This document shows, in pieces, positions 54,684 to 64,000 of a stretch of 64,000 bases of DNA. The notes below the pieces were generated by a model. That model was not told the origin of the DNA. It did not search any database and worked only from the letters and a program-made list of their open reading frames with translations. Location: contig JAEYNP010000108.1 of NCBI GenBank assembly GCA_023412495.1, positions 92,358 to 156,357 on the forward strand, read 5' to 3'. The number at the start of each line of letters is the position of its first letter. Position 1 is the first letter of the stretch. The DNA comes from Pseudomonadota bacterium. GTDB lineage: Bacteria > Desulfobacterota > Desulfobulbia > Desulfobulbales > Desulfocapsaceae. The position numbers and the translations under genes were made by a program.

Positions 54684-55153
54684 GGATTTTCCTCCGCTTC
54701 GTTGTATTTTCGCAGGCAGATGAGCCGGGTGGGCTGCCAGCCTTGCCGGCGGTAGAAATCGAGGGCGGGGGAGTTTGTCCGGTCGGCGAGAAGCTGCATA
54801 CGCCGGGCGCCTTGCTCCTGTCCCCATCCGGCCAGGCTCGCGAGGAGGGCGGAGCCGATGCCTTTATTCCGGTGGTCAGGCGACACCATCACATCCTCGA
54901 TGACGAGCGACGGCGCGCCTTCGGCAGTGGAAATCAGCAGCTGGGCGGTGGCCATGCCGACCACCTCGCCCAGTTGGTCCGCCACCAGAACACAGGCCCG
55001 CTCGGCAGCGAAGAGCAACTCGAGACCCCTCCGCTGCCGTTCCGGTGCGAAGACGAAATCCTCCTCGATAGTAAAGAGCCGGCGCAGCAACTCGACCATG
55101 GCGGGGATATCGGTGTCGGAGGCGGCCCGGATCGTCATCGCCGCTAATTCCAT
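54680..55153 (-). CDS. GNAT acetyltransferase of the nif operon
   Basis: A 157-residue GNAT. TIRAASDTDIPAMVELLRRL, then SLVIEDVMVSPDHRNKGIGS (acetyl-CoA loop) and NSPALDFYRRQGWQPTRLIC are the motif blocks. Its ATG overlaps the ferredoxin stop (TAATG) and its TGA overlaps the HEPN start, so three genes are translationally coupled. The substrate might be a nitrogenase-related protein; that is inference only. Confidence 0.85.
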   Translation of the reverse strand: MELAAMTIRAASDTDIPAMVELLRRLFTIEEDFVFAPERQRRGLELLFAAERACVLVADQLGEVVGMATAQLLISTAEGAPSLVIEDVMVSPDHRNKGIGSALLASLAGWGQEQGARRMQLLADRTNSPALDFYRRQGWQPTRLICLRKYNEAEENP

Positions 55154-55455
55154 TACTTGATGAGATACTGGGCCGCCGGCTCGCCGTTTTCAAGTCCGTC
55201 GAGCACCGCATCGATGGCCGATTCGCTGTCGATGGACTTGAACCACCAGTTCTCCGGCTGTATGACCATGATCGGGCCGGACTCGCATTGCTTGAGGCAG
55301 CCGGTGGCGACCACCTGGATGTCCAGGCCGCGGTCGAGAATCTCTTCCTCGATATACTGCAGAAAGCCGTCCGTCTGTTTGTGGCAGATCCCCTTAGGAT
55401 CTCCTTTTACTCGAAAACTCTGGCAGAGCAGGATCTGCCTCTCCGGTGTTGCCAT
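55153..55455 (-). CDS. [2Fe-2S] ferredoxin, thioredoxin-like (nif-associated)
   Basis: A 100-residue protein of the thioredoxin-like [2Fe-2S] ferredoxin family (FeSII/Shethna-related). Cluster ligands are Cys at about 11 and 24 (LCQSF...GICHK) and 53 and 57 (TGCLKQCESGP). These occur in nif clusters; Azotobacter FeSII shields nitrogenase from oxygen, and others serve as electron carriers. It follows the NifB-like gene by 36 bases. Confidence 0.88.
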   Translation of the reverse strand: MATPERQILLCQSFRVKGDPKGICHKQTDGFLQYIEEEILDRGLDIQVVATGCLKQCESGPIMVIQPENWWFKSIDSESAIDAVLDGLENGEPAAQYLIK

Positions 55456-55491
55456 GGGTAACTCCTGATTTTAATTAATTAAACTCACTGA

Positions 55492-56643
55492 TTACTTCTT
55501 TCGACCTTTTTTGCCGCCGCCGTAGAGGACGTCGACGGTTCCTTCTATGTCACCCTCGGTGATGAGGACCTTGATTCCGGCCTGGGCCAGGGCCTTGCGT
55601 GGCGTTTCCCCGGCGCTGGCAGCGAGGATCACGAAGCAGTCGGGCAGGATCGCGGCCAGCTTTTGCCAGCGATCCGGACCCGAGCCCGGTTCCGGGGCAT
55701 CCCGGACATCGAGCAGACAGGCCAGGCCATCCTCGCGGGGGCCGTAGACGAGGAATCTGATTGCCTGGCCGAGATGGAGATCCACCTCGATGCCGTTTGC
55801 GCTGGCCACAGCGGCATTGGGCCGTCCCCTGGTGGGCCGGGGCAGCGGCGCCATGGCGGGAGATCCACCCTCGCCGACCGACCGGAGGAACAAGGGCTCG
55901 ACGATCGGCAAAAAGGCCGCTGCCTTTTCAGCAGCGGCGGCGATAGTCTCGGCAGAAGGGCTAGTCAGGCAGACCTCGGCGCCCGGTTCCGGGGCGTAGG
56001 GGATCAGACCTATGCCGTCCGCGCCAAGTTCCATCATCTCGGAGCCGATCCTGGCCAAATGATCGATATTGAGCTCGGGATAGACGGTGGTGGTGACGAC
56101 CACCTTCATCTCGTGAAATTTGAGGGCGGAAACTCCGTTGCGCTGTTCCTTGATGAGCAGGGCCACTGCTTCAGAAATTTTGAGTGTCTTCATGCCAGGC
56201 CTGATCCAGGCATAAATCTTTTCCAGCACCGCGGGCTTGGTTCCGTCGACCTGTATCTCCACGTAATCGAGGCCGGCCCTGGCCAACTTTCCAGCCAAGG
56301 CGCTGCTGCCCAGGCCGAGAGTCTTCAGGCCGATCTTGACGTCCGGGTAACTCGCCCGGGTCTGTTCTATGGTCTGCAAGGTGATATCGGGGGTGGCGAG
56401 AGGGTCGCCCGGACCGGTGATCGCCACCATAGTGTCGCTTTCCCTTCTCTCTTTGTTCATCGTTGCAGCAAGAATATCCATTGCTTCGGGGACCGTCAGA
56501 CATCCTCTACGGGGGGGAGGCGGCGGCGAGAACCGGGTCCGGGCTACTACCTGCGGGGCTACCGGCAGATGGATGACGAACGGCGGACCGGCGGTCTTGC
56601 CGCAGCAGCACCTTGTTTGGCCTGGAATGGGTATCACAGTCAT
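55492..56643 (-). CDS. NifB-like paralogue lacking the radical-SAM cysteines, with NifX-like C terminus
   Basis: About 383 residues from ATG 56643. It aligns with NifB: LPVAP then QVVARTRFS where NifB has KCNIKCNFC, so all three cluster Cys are replaced (Val, Thr, Ser), followed by a Pro-rich SPPPPPRRGCL in place of DRKYDCVNESRPG. ITGPGDPLATPDITLQTIEQ and VKIGLKTLGLG match NifB's AGPGDPF and STNGFG regions. The C terminus (EVDLHLGQAIRFLVYGPRED) is a NifX/NafY-like cofactor-binding domain. Extra Cys lie near the N terminus (TRCCCGK). It cannot be a standard radical SAM enzyme; it may be a NifB-co carrier or scaffold. The gene lies between nifK and a ferredoxin. Confidence 0.9.
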   Translation of the reverse strand: MTVIPIPGQTRCCCGKTAGPPFVIHLPVAPQVVARTRFSPPPPPRRGCLTVPEAMDILAATMNKERRESDTMVAITGPGDPLATPDITLQTIEQTRASYPDVKIGLKTLGLGSSALAGKLARAGLDYVEIQVDGTKPAVLEKIYAWIRPGMKTLKISEAVALLIKEQRNGVSALKFHEMKVVVTTTVYPELNIDHLARIGSEMMELGADGIGLIPYAPEPGAEVCLTSPSAETIAAAAEKAAAFLPIVEPLFLRSVGEGGSPAMAPLPRPTRGRPNAAVASANGIEVDLHLGQAIRFLVYGPREDGLACLLDVRDAPEPGSGPDRWQKLAAILPDCFVILAASAGETPRKALAQAGIKVLITEGDIEGTVDVLYGGGKKGRKK

Positions 56644-56726
56644 TTTTTCACCGTACAACGCTGAGGTAAACTCGCAGACGGCGGGTAATCCCGCCGCCTG
56701 CCCACCTGCCAATTACACCAAAGGAA

Positions 56727-58100
56727 CTACAGAACCAGCTCGAACTTCGATTCCGGATCGTCACGGTCCTTTCGGTCAAGCAAGACTCCGAGGATCTGCT
56801 CCAGGAGCCGCAGGCCGCCCTTATAGCCAACCGTCGGGAAGTGCTGATGGCCCTGGCGGTCGAGGATCGGGAAGCCCCAGCGGACAAAGGGAATATCCTC
56901 GTCGCGGGCGATATATTTGCAGTAGGTGTTGCCGATTATAAGATCCACCGACTCGTTCTTGATCCACTGATGGAGCAGGAACATGTCGCCTTTCGCCCGG
57001 ACGTTGACCGATCTGTCGAGCTCTGAAGTGATCTCGCCGATCCGCTCTTCGAAACGCTTACCGGGGGTGCCGGTGACGATGTGGACCGGGATCATGTCGA
57101 TGGAGACCAGGAACTCGGTCATGGCGATGAGCTGATCCGGATCGCCGACCAGGGCCACCTTCTTGCCGTAGAAGTACTGGTGCATGTCGGAGATCATATC
57201 GACCAGCTTGCCGCGCTCGATCATGATCTCATCGGGTACCGTGGTGCCGGCGATGGTCCTGAGGGCATCGACGAAGCGGTCGGTGGCCTTCAAACCGAAG
57301 GGCATGTCGAGCACCGAGCAGGGAACCTTGCACTTGGTGTCCAGCAGCCGTGCTGCGTCGGCCGAACACCATTCGCCGAGAGCCAGCGTTCCCATGGCGT
57401 TGCCGCTGTCCTTGATGTCGGCGACGGAGGTCCCGGCCTCCGGGAACATCTTGAACTCGCCGGTCAGCGGCCCGTTCAGGACCCCGGAGGTGTCTGGGAA
57501 CATGTTGATCTTCGCCCCGATCATGGCGGCGAGCCGCTTGAGCTCCTCCATGTCCGACGGCTCGACCCAGCCGGGGATGATGTTGATCTTGCCGTTCTTC
57601 TTGCCGCCCGGTTCGGCGAGACCCGCCATCGCCTTGACCATGTTGGAAAAACCGGTGACGTGGGAGCCGACGTAGCTCGGGGTCGGGGCCCCGATGAGGG
57701 TCTTGCCCTCCGGCACCTTCTTCTCTTTGATCGCCTTGTCGAAGATCTGATTGAGGTCGTCACCGATGGTCTCGGACAGGCAGGTGGTGTGCACGGCGAT
57801 CGCCTCCGGTTCGTAAACCGTGAAGATATTGTCGATAGCCTGCAGCAGGTTCGCCTGACCGCCGAAGACCGAGGCACCTTCGGTAAAGGAGCTGGTGGCG
57901 GCGGAGATCGGCTCCTTATAGTGGCGGGTGAGCGTACTGCGATGGTAGGCGCAGCAGCCCTGGGAGCCGTGGCTGTGGGGGAGGCAGCCCTTGATGCCGA
58001 GGGCCGCGTACATCGCGCCGATAGGCTGGCAGGTCTTGGCCGGGTTGATCATCAGCGCCGTCCGCTCCGTTATTTCCTGTGGTGTGTGTCTCAGTAGCAT
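56727..58100 (-). CDS. nifK: Nitrogenase MoFe protein beta chain
   Basis: A 457-residue NifK, the shorter type without the long N-terminal extension. KTCQPIGAMYAALGIKGCLP and HGSQGCCAYHRSTLTRHYKE carry P-cluster Cys, HTTCLSETIGDDLNQI the third. It begins 49 bases after nifD. Confidence 0.98.
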   Translation of the reverse strand: MLLRHTPQEITERTALMINPAKTCQPIGAMYAALGIKGCLPHSHGSQGCCAYHRSTLTRHYKEPISAATSSFTEGASVFGGQANLLQAIDNIFTVYEPEAIAVHTTCLSETIGDDLNQIFDKAIKEKKVPEGKTLIGAPTPSYVGSHVTGFSNMVKAMAGLAEPGGKKNGKINIIPGWVEPSDMEELKRLAAMIGAKINMFPDTSGVLNGPLTGEFKMFPEAGTSVADIKDSGNAMGTLALGEWCSADAARLLDTKCKVPCSVLDMPFGLKATDRFVDALRTIAGTTVPDEIMIERGKLVDMISDMHQYFYGKKVALVGDPDQLIAMTEFLVSIDMIPVHIVTGTPGKRFEERIGEITSELDRSVNVRAKGDMFLLHQWIKNESVDLIIGNTYCKYIARDEDIPFVRWGFPILDRQGHQHFPTVGYKGGLRLLEQILGVLLDRKDRDDPESKFELVL

Positions 58101-58149
58101 TTTTTAAACCCTCCCGGCGGAGCGGATGGCTCCGGCCGCAATTGACGTA

Positions 58150-59787
58150 TTATTCCCAGACGTAGGTAGCCGAGAGTTCTGGGTTCTCCTGCCAGGGCGC
58201 CTTCATGTAGCGAAAGACTTTGCTGTTTACCAGCCGGTCGATCTCGCGGTAGAAATTGACCGCGCCTTGAAAGCCCGCGTAGGGGCCGCCGGAGTCGTAG
58301 CTGTGTAGCTGCTTCATCGGGATGCCCAGTTTCTGGATGGAAAATTTCTCCTTGATGCCGGCGCAGAAGAGGTCCGGCTTCATCAGTTCCACCAGTTTTT
58401 CCGCCTCGTACTGGTTGAGGTCGTCAATGACCAGCGTCCCCTGGTCCATGTGCGGGTTGAGCCCCTCGTAGTCCTTGAACTTCAGGCCGTCGCTTTCGAG
58501 CGCGGCGAGTTCTTCCGCCGATTTCCGCGGCTTGTAGAAGACCGGATCCGCTTCCACCTCAATCTCCTCGATATTCCGGCTGTCGGCATCGACCTTGAGC
58601 GTTGGGATGACATGACGGCCTTCGTAGTCGTCGCGGTGGCCGAATTCGTAGCCGGCTGACAGTGTCTTCATGCCCATCTCGAGAAACAGCTCCTGGTAGT
58701 GGTGGGCCCGGGAGCCGCCGACGAAGAGCATCGCGGTCTTGCCCTTGGTGCGGGGGTAGACGTCTGCCTGGGCCGCTTTCACGGCAGGCATCTCTTCGGC
58801 GATCACCGCTTCTACCCGGTCGATCAGTTCCTTGTCGCCGAAGTACTTGGCGATTTTGCGGAGCGACTTGGCGGTCGCTTCGGCGCCGATGAAATTTACC
58901 TTGATCCAGGGTATGCCGTACTTGGTCTCCAGCATGTCGGCCACGTAGTTGATGGATCGGTGGCACATGACGCAGCTGAGATCCGCCTGATTGGCCGAGG
59001 CGAACTTGTCGTAGGTGGCGTTGCCGGAGAAAGTGGAGATATTCTTGATCCCGCATTTTTCGAGGATCCGGTCGATCTCGAAGCCGTCGCCGCCGATGTT
59101 GTATTCACCGAGCAGGTTGATCTTGTATTTATCCGTCTTCTCCGTCGCGCCCTGGCCCACCACATGGGTGAAGACCTGGTTGTTGGCGATATGGTGGCCT
59201 GCCGACTGCGATACGCCTTTGTAACCCTCACAGCTGAAGGCGAAGACGTTGCAGTCGCCGAGCTGCTCCTTCATCCTCCTCGCCACCGCGTGAATGTCGT
59301 CGCCGATCAGGCCCACCGGGCAGGTGGCGAAGATGGCGATGGCCTTCGGGTGGAAGAGGTCGTAGGCCTCCTGGATGGCTGCCGCGAGCTTCTTTTCCCC
59401 GCCGAAGATGATGTCCGAGTCCTGCATGTCGGTGGACATGGCGTAGGTGATGAAATTCGAATTCGTATCGTTGATCGCGTCGGTCTGGTTGCGCCGGGTC
59501 AGCCAGGCGTAGAAGCTGCAGCCGATCGGCCCGTGGACCAGGTTGACGATGTCGCTGGTCGGCCCCATGATAACGCCCTTGCAGCCGGCATAGGTGCAGC
59601 CGCGCATGGTGATGATGCCGGGGATGGTCCGGATGTTGGCCTCGATGGTCGGCGTGGTGTTCTCCAGGGCCTCGTTGATCATGATCTGTTTGGCGCGCTT
59701 GCGGGCAACCTTCGGCGGGTACTTCGCCAAGAGCTTTTCCTTCACGTCGTGAGGCTCCCACTGCACCAGTTTGTGTGCTTTTGCCAT
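58150..59787 (-). CDS. nifD: Nitrogenase MoFe protein alpha chain
   Basis: A 545-residue NifD. P-cluster Cys in RGCTYAGCKGVIMGPTSDIV, LVHGPIGCSFYAW and TCPVGLIGDD; the FeMo-cofactor Cys in VMCHRSINYVADML and His in QLHSYDSGGPYAGF. The protein includes the insertion seen in group II/III (Clostridium, methanogen and sulfate-reducer type) NifD. It reduces N2 with NifK and NifH. Confidence 0.98.
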   Translation of the reverse strand: MAKAHKLVQWEPHDVKEKLLAKYPPKVARKRAKQIMINEALENTTPTIEANIRTIPGIITMRGCTYAGCKGVIMGPTSDIVNLVHGPIGCSFYAWLTRRNQTDAINDTNSNFITYAMSTDMQDSDIIFGGEKKLAAAIQEAYDLFHPKAIAIFATCPVGLIGDDIHAVARRMKEQLGDCNVFAFSCEGYKGVSQSAGHHIANNQVFTHVVGQGATEKTDKYKINLLGEYNIGGDGFEIDRILEKCGIKNISTFSGNATYDKFASANQADLSCVMCHRSINYVADMLETKYGIPWIKVNFIGAEATAKSLRKIAKYFGDKELIDRVEAVIAEEMPAVKAAQADVYPRTKGKTAMLFVGGSRAHHYQELFLEMGMKTLSAGYEFGHRDDYEGRHVIPTLKVDADSRNIEEIEVEADPVFYKPRKSAEELAALESDGLKFKDYEGLNPHMDQGTLVIDDLNQYEAEKLVELMKPDLFCAGIKEKFSIQKLGIPMKQLHSYDSGGPYAGFQGAVNFYREIDRLVNSKVFRYMKAPWQENPELSATYVWE

Positions 59788-59800
59788 TTTGGTTTCTCCT

Positions 59801-59862
59801 TTAGAACCTTAGAAATTCATAATGAATTTCGTGAAGGTACTTATCCCCCTTCATAGGGGGCT
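59801..59862 (+). repeat. Dispersed intergenic repeat, copy d (between nifI2 and nifD)
   Basis: CCTTAGAAATTCATAATGAA followed by TTTCGTGAAGGTACTTATCC and a CCCCCTTCATAGGGGG hairpin. It lies inside the nif transcript, so as RNA it could form a stem before nifD. Confidence 0.7.
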
Positions 59863-59958
59863 TTTCTTCCAACTTGCACCGGGAGCTTTCCTTGGAGTGT
59901 TTTTTCTCACTCCCAAGCCGTGTACGATCTCCCTGAAATTTTCTTATTACCTTACGGG

Positions 59959-60333
59959 TTAGGTTATCGATTTGGCGCCCCGTTCCCCGGTGCGCACTCG
60001 GACCGCATCGCCCACCGGCAGCACGAAGATCTTGCCGTCGCCCGGCTTGCCGGTCTGATTAACCTTGATGATGGCCTCGACCACGTCGGCGACTTCGTCG
60101 TCCTCCACGACGATGGTCACCATCCGCTTGGCGTAGAGTTTGCCTTTCTCGCCGAGCAGCGCCGCGGCTTCCTCATAGCCCTGTTCAGCTCCCTGCAGGA
60201 GATCCTTATTGACGAAACCAACGCCCCGCCCCTGCGCCTCGTGACCGAAGAAGGCGTCAACGCCGGCGGCGGTGAGGGCCGCCTTGGTCTTGTTCATCAT
60301 GTTCATGCGTACGACTGCGATTATCTCTTTCAT
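59959..60333 (-). CDS. nifI2: Nitrogenase regulatory PII-like protein NifI2
   Basis: A 124-residue PII-family protein. ALTAAGVDAFFGHEAQGRGV is followed by a longer T-loop region (NKDLLQGAEQGYEEAAALLG) than in GlnB, then KLYAKRMVTIVVEDDEVADV and GDGKIFVLPVGDAVRVRTGE. With NifI1 it switches nitrogenase off in response to ammonium through 2-oxoglutarate binding, as shown in methanogens. Confidence 0.96.
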   Translation of the reverse strand: MKEIIAVVRMNMMNKTKAALTAAGVDAFFGHEAQGRGVGFVNKDLLQGAEQGYEEAAALLGEKGKLYAKRMVTIVVEDDEVADVVEAIIKVNQTGKPGDGKIFVLPVGDAVRVRTGERGAKSIT

Positions 60334-60335
60334 GC

Positions 60336-60680
60336 CTATGCCTCCACCGGGGTATCCTCACGGACGCCTGAGCTGATGGTATAGACATCCTCGACCTCGG
60401 TGACGAAGATCTTGCCGTCGCCGAAGGCGCCTTTGCCGGCAGTCCTGGCCGCGTCCATGATGGTGTTGATGACGAAGTCCTTGTCAGCCGCCTTCACCAC
60501 GCTCATCAGCATGGTCTTGGGGATCTCGTCGTAGGTTACCGAGCCGATCTTGATGCCGCGCTGCTTGCCGCGGCCGGTGACGGAATATTTGGTAACCGCG
60601 GGAAATCCCGCATCCATCAGCGCGGCAAGGACATCGTCAGCCTTTTCCGGTCGAACTATGGCTCTGATCATGATCATCAT
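60336..60680 (-). CDS. nifI1: Nitrogenase regulatory PII-like protein NifI1
   Basis: A 114-residue PII-family protein. IRAIVRPEKADDVLAALMDA, then VTGRGKQRGIKIG with a short T loop SVTYDEIPKTMLM, and FGDGKIFVTEVEDVYTISSG. It lies two bases before nifI2 and directly after nifH, the arrangement of group II/III nif clusters. Confidence 0.96.
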   Translation of the reverse strand: MMIMIRAIVRPEKADDVLAALMDAGFPAVTKYSVTGRGKQRGIKIGSVTYDEIPKTMLMSVVKAADKDFVINTIMDAARTAGKGAFGDGKIFVTEVEDVYTISSGVREDTPVEA

Positions 60681-60725
60681 TATGGTGTCTCCTTTTCTTG
60701 CTCAATATTGAAGGGGGTAAAAATC

Positions 60726-62078
<1,353 letters not shown>

Positions 62079-62106
62079 TCATTTTGCAAAGAGGAGCGAC
62101 AATACG

Positions 62107-63699
62107 ATGGATTCGTATGGGATACCTGCTGAAATAAACAAGACTCAGGGCCTGGAACTCCTGGCCCTCTACCGGATCACCGAACTGATAGGTACGGCGG
62201 TGAATCTCGACACCACCTTGTCGAAGATTCTCGAGGTGTTGAACGACACGATGAAGATGGAGCGGGCAACGCTTCTTATCTATGACCGGAGCCAGGGAAA
62301 GCTGACCATCAAGGCCTCCTGCGGCCTCTCCGAAGAAGAGGAGATGCGCGGCGTATACCGGCCGGACGAAGGAGTCTGCGGTCAGATCTTCCAGACCTGC
62401 TCACCCTTCGTGGTCCCCGATATCAACAGCGAACCGCTCTTTCTCAATCGGACCGGGGCGAGGTCCAAGGTGACCAAGAGCAAGATTTCCTTTCTCGGGG
62501 TGCCGGTGGTGGTGCAGGGCAAGCCGGAGGGGGTGCTGACGGTGGACCGACTGTTCGGCGAGGATGTCTCCTTCGAGGAGGACATCCGTTTTCTCACCGT
62601 CCTTGCCACTCTCATTGCTCAATTTCTTACCCTGCATCAGGAAATCGTCAAGAAGGAGGCCCGCCTGATTGAGGAGAACGCCACCCTGAAAGCACGGCTG
62701 CACCAGGTGCATGGCGGCCATTTCATCATCGGCCATTCCAAGCCGATGCAGGAGGTTTTCAGCATTATCGACAAGGTGGCCAACAGCAAGGTGACGGTCC
62801 TGCTCCTGGGCGAGTCGGGGACCGGTAAGGAACTGGTGGCCCGAGCGATCCACGAGGGAGGCAACCGCAAAGCCAAGCCCTTCATCAAGGTGAACTGCGC
62901 TGCCCTGCCCGAGACACTTCTGGAAAGCGAGCTCTTCGGCCACGAGCGGGGAGCCTTCACCGGAGCCCATGCCGCCCGTCCGGGTCGCTTCGAGCTGGCC
63001 GACTGCGGCACCATCTTCCTGGATGAAATAGGCGAGATGCCGCTCGCCCTGCAGGCCAAGATGCTGCGGGTCTTGCAGGAAAAGCAGTTCGAGCGTATCG
63101 GCGGCTCGAAAACGTTTACAGTTGATGTGCGGATCGTCGCGGCGACCAATGTCAGCCTGGAGGAAGCGGTGGCGCGGGGGCAGTTCAGGGCGGATCTCTA
63201 TTATCGCTTGAATGTCGTGCCGGTCCAGCTGCCTCCCTTGCGGGAGCGGAAGGAGGATATTCCAGCCCTCTTCAGCCATTTCCTCGGCAAGAGCAACGAG
63301 CGCAACGGCAAGAAGATCAGTATTACATCGGAATTGCTCGATTTCCTGATCAACTATTCATGGCCCGGCAATGTCCGGGAGATGCAGAATCTGGTTGAGC
63401 GGATGGTTATCCTGGCCGAGGGCGACCGGCTGGGCTTAAACGATTTGCCGATGAACGTCTTTCGGGCGGAACGACCTGATCTGCCGGCATCTTTGGAGAA
63501 GAATCCGCCGCAGGTCAAGACGAATCTTCCGGCGAGCCCGAAATCGCTCCAGGATATCGAGCGGCTGGAGATCGAGGCGGCCCTGCGCCGCAACGGCTGG
63601 GTGCAGATTCGGGCGGCCCGGGAACTGGGTCTGACCGAGCGGCAGATCGGCTACCGGATCCGCAAGTATGGTCTCAATCGTTACGATTCCTTTCGATAA
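62107..63699 (+). CDS. nifA: Nif-specific sigma-54 activator NifA
   Basis: 530 residues from ATG 62107 with GAGGAG nine bases upstream; an earlier ATG at 62041 is less likely. N-terminal GAF domain (residues about 15-165), AAA+ domain with Walker A GESGTGKELVA (about 234), sigma-54 contact loop RGAFTGAHAARPGRF (about 280) and TIFLDEIGEM (Walker B), and a Fis-type HTH (LRRNGWVQIRAARELGLTER). The linker between AAA+ and HTH lacks the C-x4-C motif found in oxygen-sensitive NifA. It would activate the nifH and nifE promoters. Confidence 0.96.
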   Translation: MDSYGIPAEINKTQGLELLALYRITELIGTAVNLDTTLSKILEVLNDTMKMERATLLIYDRSQGKLTIKASCGLSEEEEMRGVYRPDEGVCGQIFQTCSPFVVPDINSEPLFLNRTGARSKVTKSKISFLGVPVVVQGKPEGVLTVDRLFGEDVSFEEDIRFLTVLATLIAQFLTLHQEIVKKEARLIEENATLKARLHQVHGGHFIIGHSKPMQEVFSIIDKVANSKVTVLLLGESGTGKELVARAIHEGGNRKAKPFIKVNCAALPETLLESELFGHERGAFTGAHAARPGRFELADCGTIFLDEIGEMPLALQAKMLRVLQEKQFERIGGSKTFTVDVRIVAATNVSLEEAVARGQFRADLYYRLNVVPVQLPPLRERKEDIPALFSHFLGKSNERNGKKISITSELLDFLINYSWPGNVREMQNLVERMVILAEGDRLGLNDLPMNVFRAERPDLPASLEKNPPQVKTNLPASPKSLQDIERLEIEAALRRNGWVQIRAARELGLTERQIGYRIRKYGLNRYDSFR

Positions 63700-63832
63700 G
63701 CTTCTTACCAGGTTTTGCATCGCCCCGAGCTTTCTTGTAGACTTCTGATTGGGTGCGTTTCACCCACCAGGTGCATGGAATGCACCCATAAGACAGAAAT
63801 CAGAAGCAGAAACATTTGCGCCGAAGGCGCCA

Positions 63833-64000
63833 TTATAGACCGGCTTCCGGCTTCTGGCTTCTGGCTTCTGACACCAGCCGACGGAGTTCCCCATCGCTTA
63901 AAGGCCGCTTCAGTGTAAGCGCCGTTTCCCGGACCAGGCTGACCGCCTGGTCCGAAAGCCTGTCCGCTGAGTCCTCATTCCTGTCGAGGCGCGCGAGGAT
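63833..64000 (-). CDS. 3' end of an unidentified gene (start outside window)
   Basis: 55 codons from the window edge to TAA at 63833-63835, reading ILARLDRNEDSADRLSDQAV through LKRPLSDGELRRLV to SEARSQKPEAGL. The last dozen codons come from a tandem repeat of GCTTCTG (about 63845-63870), so the original stop may have been moved. The helical, charged character is protein-like but the family is not recognisable. It converges on nifA. Confidence 0.6.
   Translation of the reverse strand: MLARLDRNEDSADRLSDQAVSLVRETALTLKRPLSDGELRRLVSEARSQKPEAGL

Noticed and set aside
63715..63918. 67-codon plus-strand ORF after nifA
   Set aside because: It overlaps the end of a better minus-strand partial frame and a simple repeat, and looks random.

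Overview
The window looks like chromosomal DNA of an anaerobic, diazotrophic Desulfobacterota (deltaproteobacterium), most like a sulfate-reducer of the Desulfobulbales. This is inference from gene content: nifI1-nifI2 sit between nifH and nifD, NifB carries a C-terminal cofactor-binding domain, a selenocysteine tRNA is present, and there is a cytoplasmic multi-PAS chemoreceptor with Cys-rich PAS domains. Most of the window is GC-rich. The pilus locus and one island cargo module are clearly more AT-rich.

Layout: 1-2.3 kb, the 3' part of a chemoreceptor made of four near-identical PAS repeats. 2.4-9.1 kb, housekeeping genes (GNAT, deacetylase-like, Fe/Zn-chelating protein, AI-2E permease, ilvE, groESL). 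9.2-12.4 kb, tRNA-Met followed by about 3 kb of decayed, gene-poor DNA with IS21-type terminal relics and short winged-helix-like ORFs. 12.4-13.9 kb, plsC-like acyltransferase, an acidic-tail protein and tRNA-Sec. 13.84-23.63 kb, a genomic island inserted in the 3' end of selC, bounded by a perfect 26-bp direct repeat. It carries a dead tyrosine recombinase, a four-gene IS21-like element that encodes a ParB-like protein, excisionase-like HTH proteins, a PrimPol-helicase and a GNAT toxin/antitoxin-like pair with palindromic operators. 23.7-24.4 kb, a fossil thiolase fused to a fossil TetR gene. 24.4-29.4 kb, glyQ, a CoA-binding protein, uvrA and secB. 29.4-37.2 kb, a pilMNOP operon followed by an AMIN/STN/TPR protein, an MshL-like lipoprotein secretin and another lipoprotein. 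37.6-45.6 kb, lepB, pyrBC, sfsA, gap, rimI, pgk, tpiA, secG and tRNA-Leu. 46.5-48.7 kb, a FecR-domain secreted protein. 48.8-63.7 kb, the nitrogen-fixation region. The window ends in the 3' end of an unidentified minus-strand gene.

The nif region is read as two minus-strand operons plus the activator. Operon 1 is nifH-nifI1-nifI2-nifD-nifK followed by a NifB-like paralogue, a [2Fe-2S] ferredoxin, a GNAT, a HEPN protein and a small unknown. Operon 2 is nifE-nifN-nifB. nifA diverges from nifH. Good sigma-54 (-24/-12) elements precede nifH and nifE, and a TGT-N10-ACA NifA site lies about 180 bp upstream of the nifH promoter, so NifA plausibly drives both.

The most striking observation is the NifB paralogue between nifK and the ferredoxin gene. 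It keeps the NifB framework and the C-terminal NifX-like domain, but all three radical-SAM cluster cysteines are replaced (Val, Thr, Ser in alignment). It could be a non-catalytic cofactor carrier or scaffold. Its translationally coupled ferredoxin-GNAT-HEPN neighbours form a candidate undescribed nif accessory module. Other points of interest are the ParB-carrying IS21-like element with palindromic repeats next to parB, the GNAT toxin system with an unfamiliar antitoxin, and a dispersed intergenic repeat family with four copies here.
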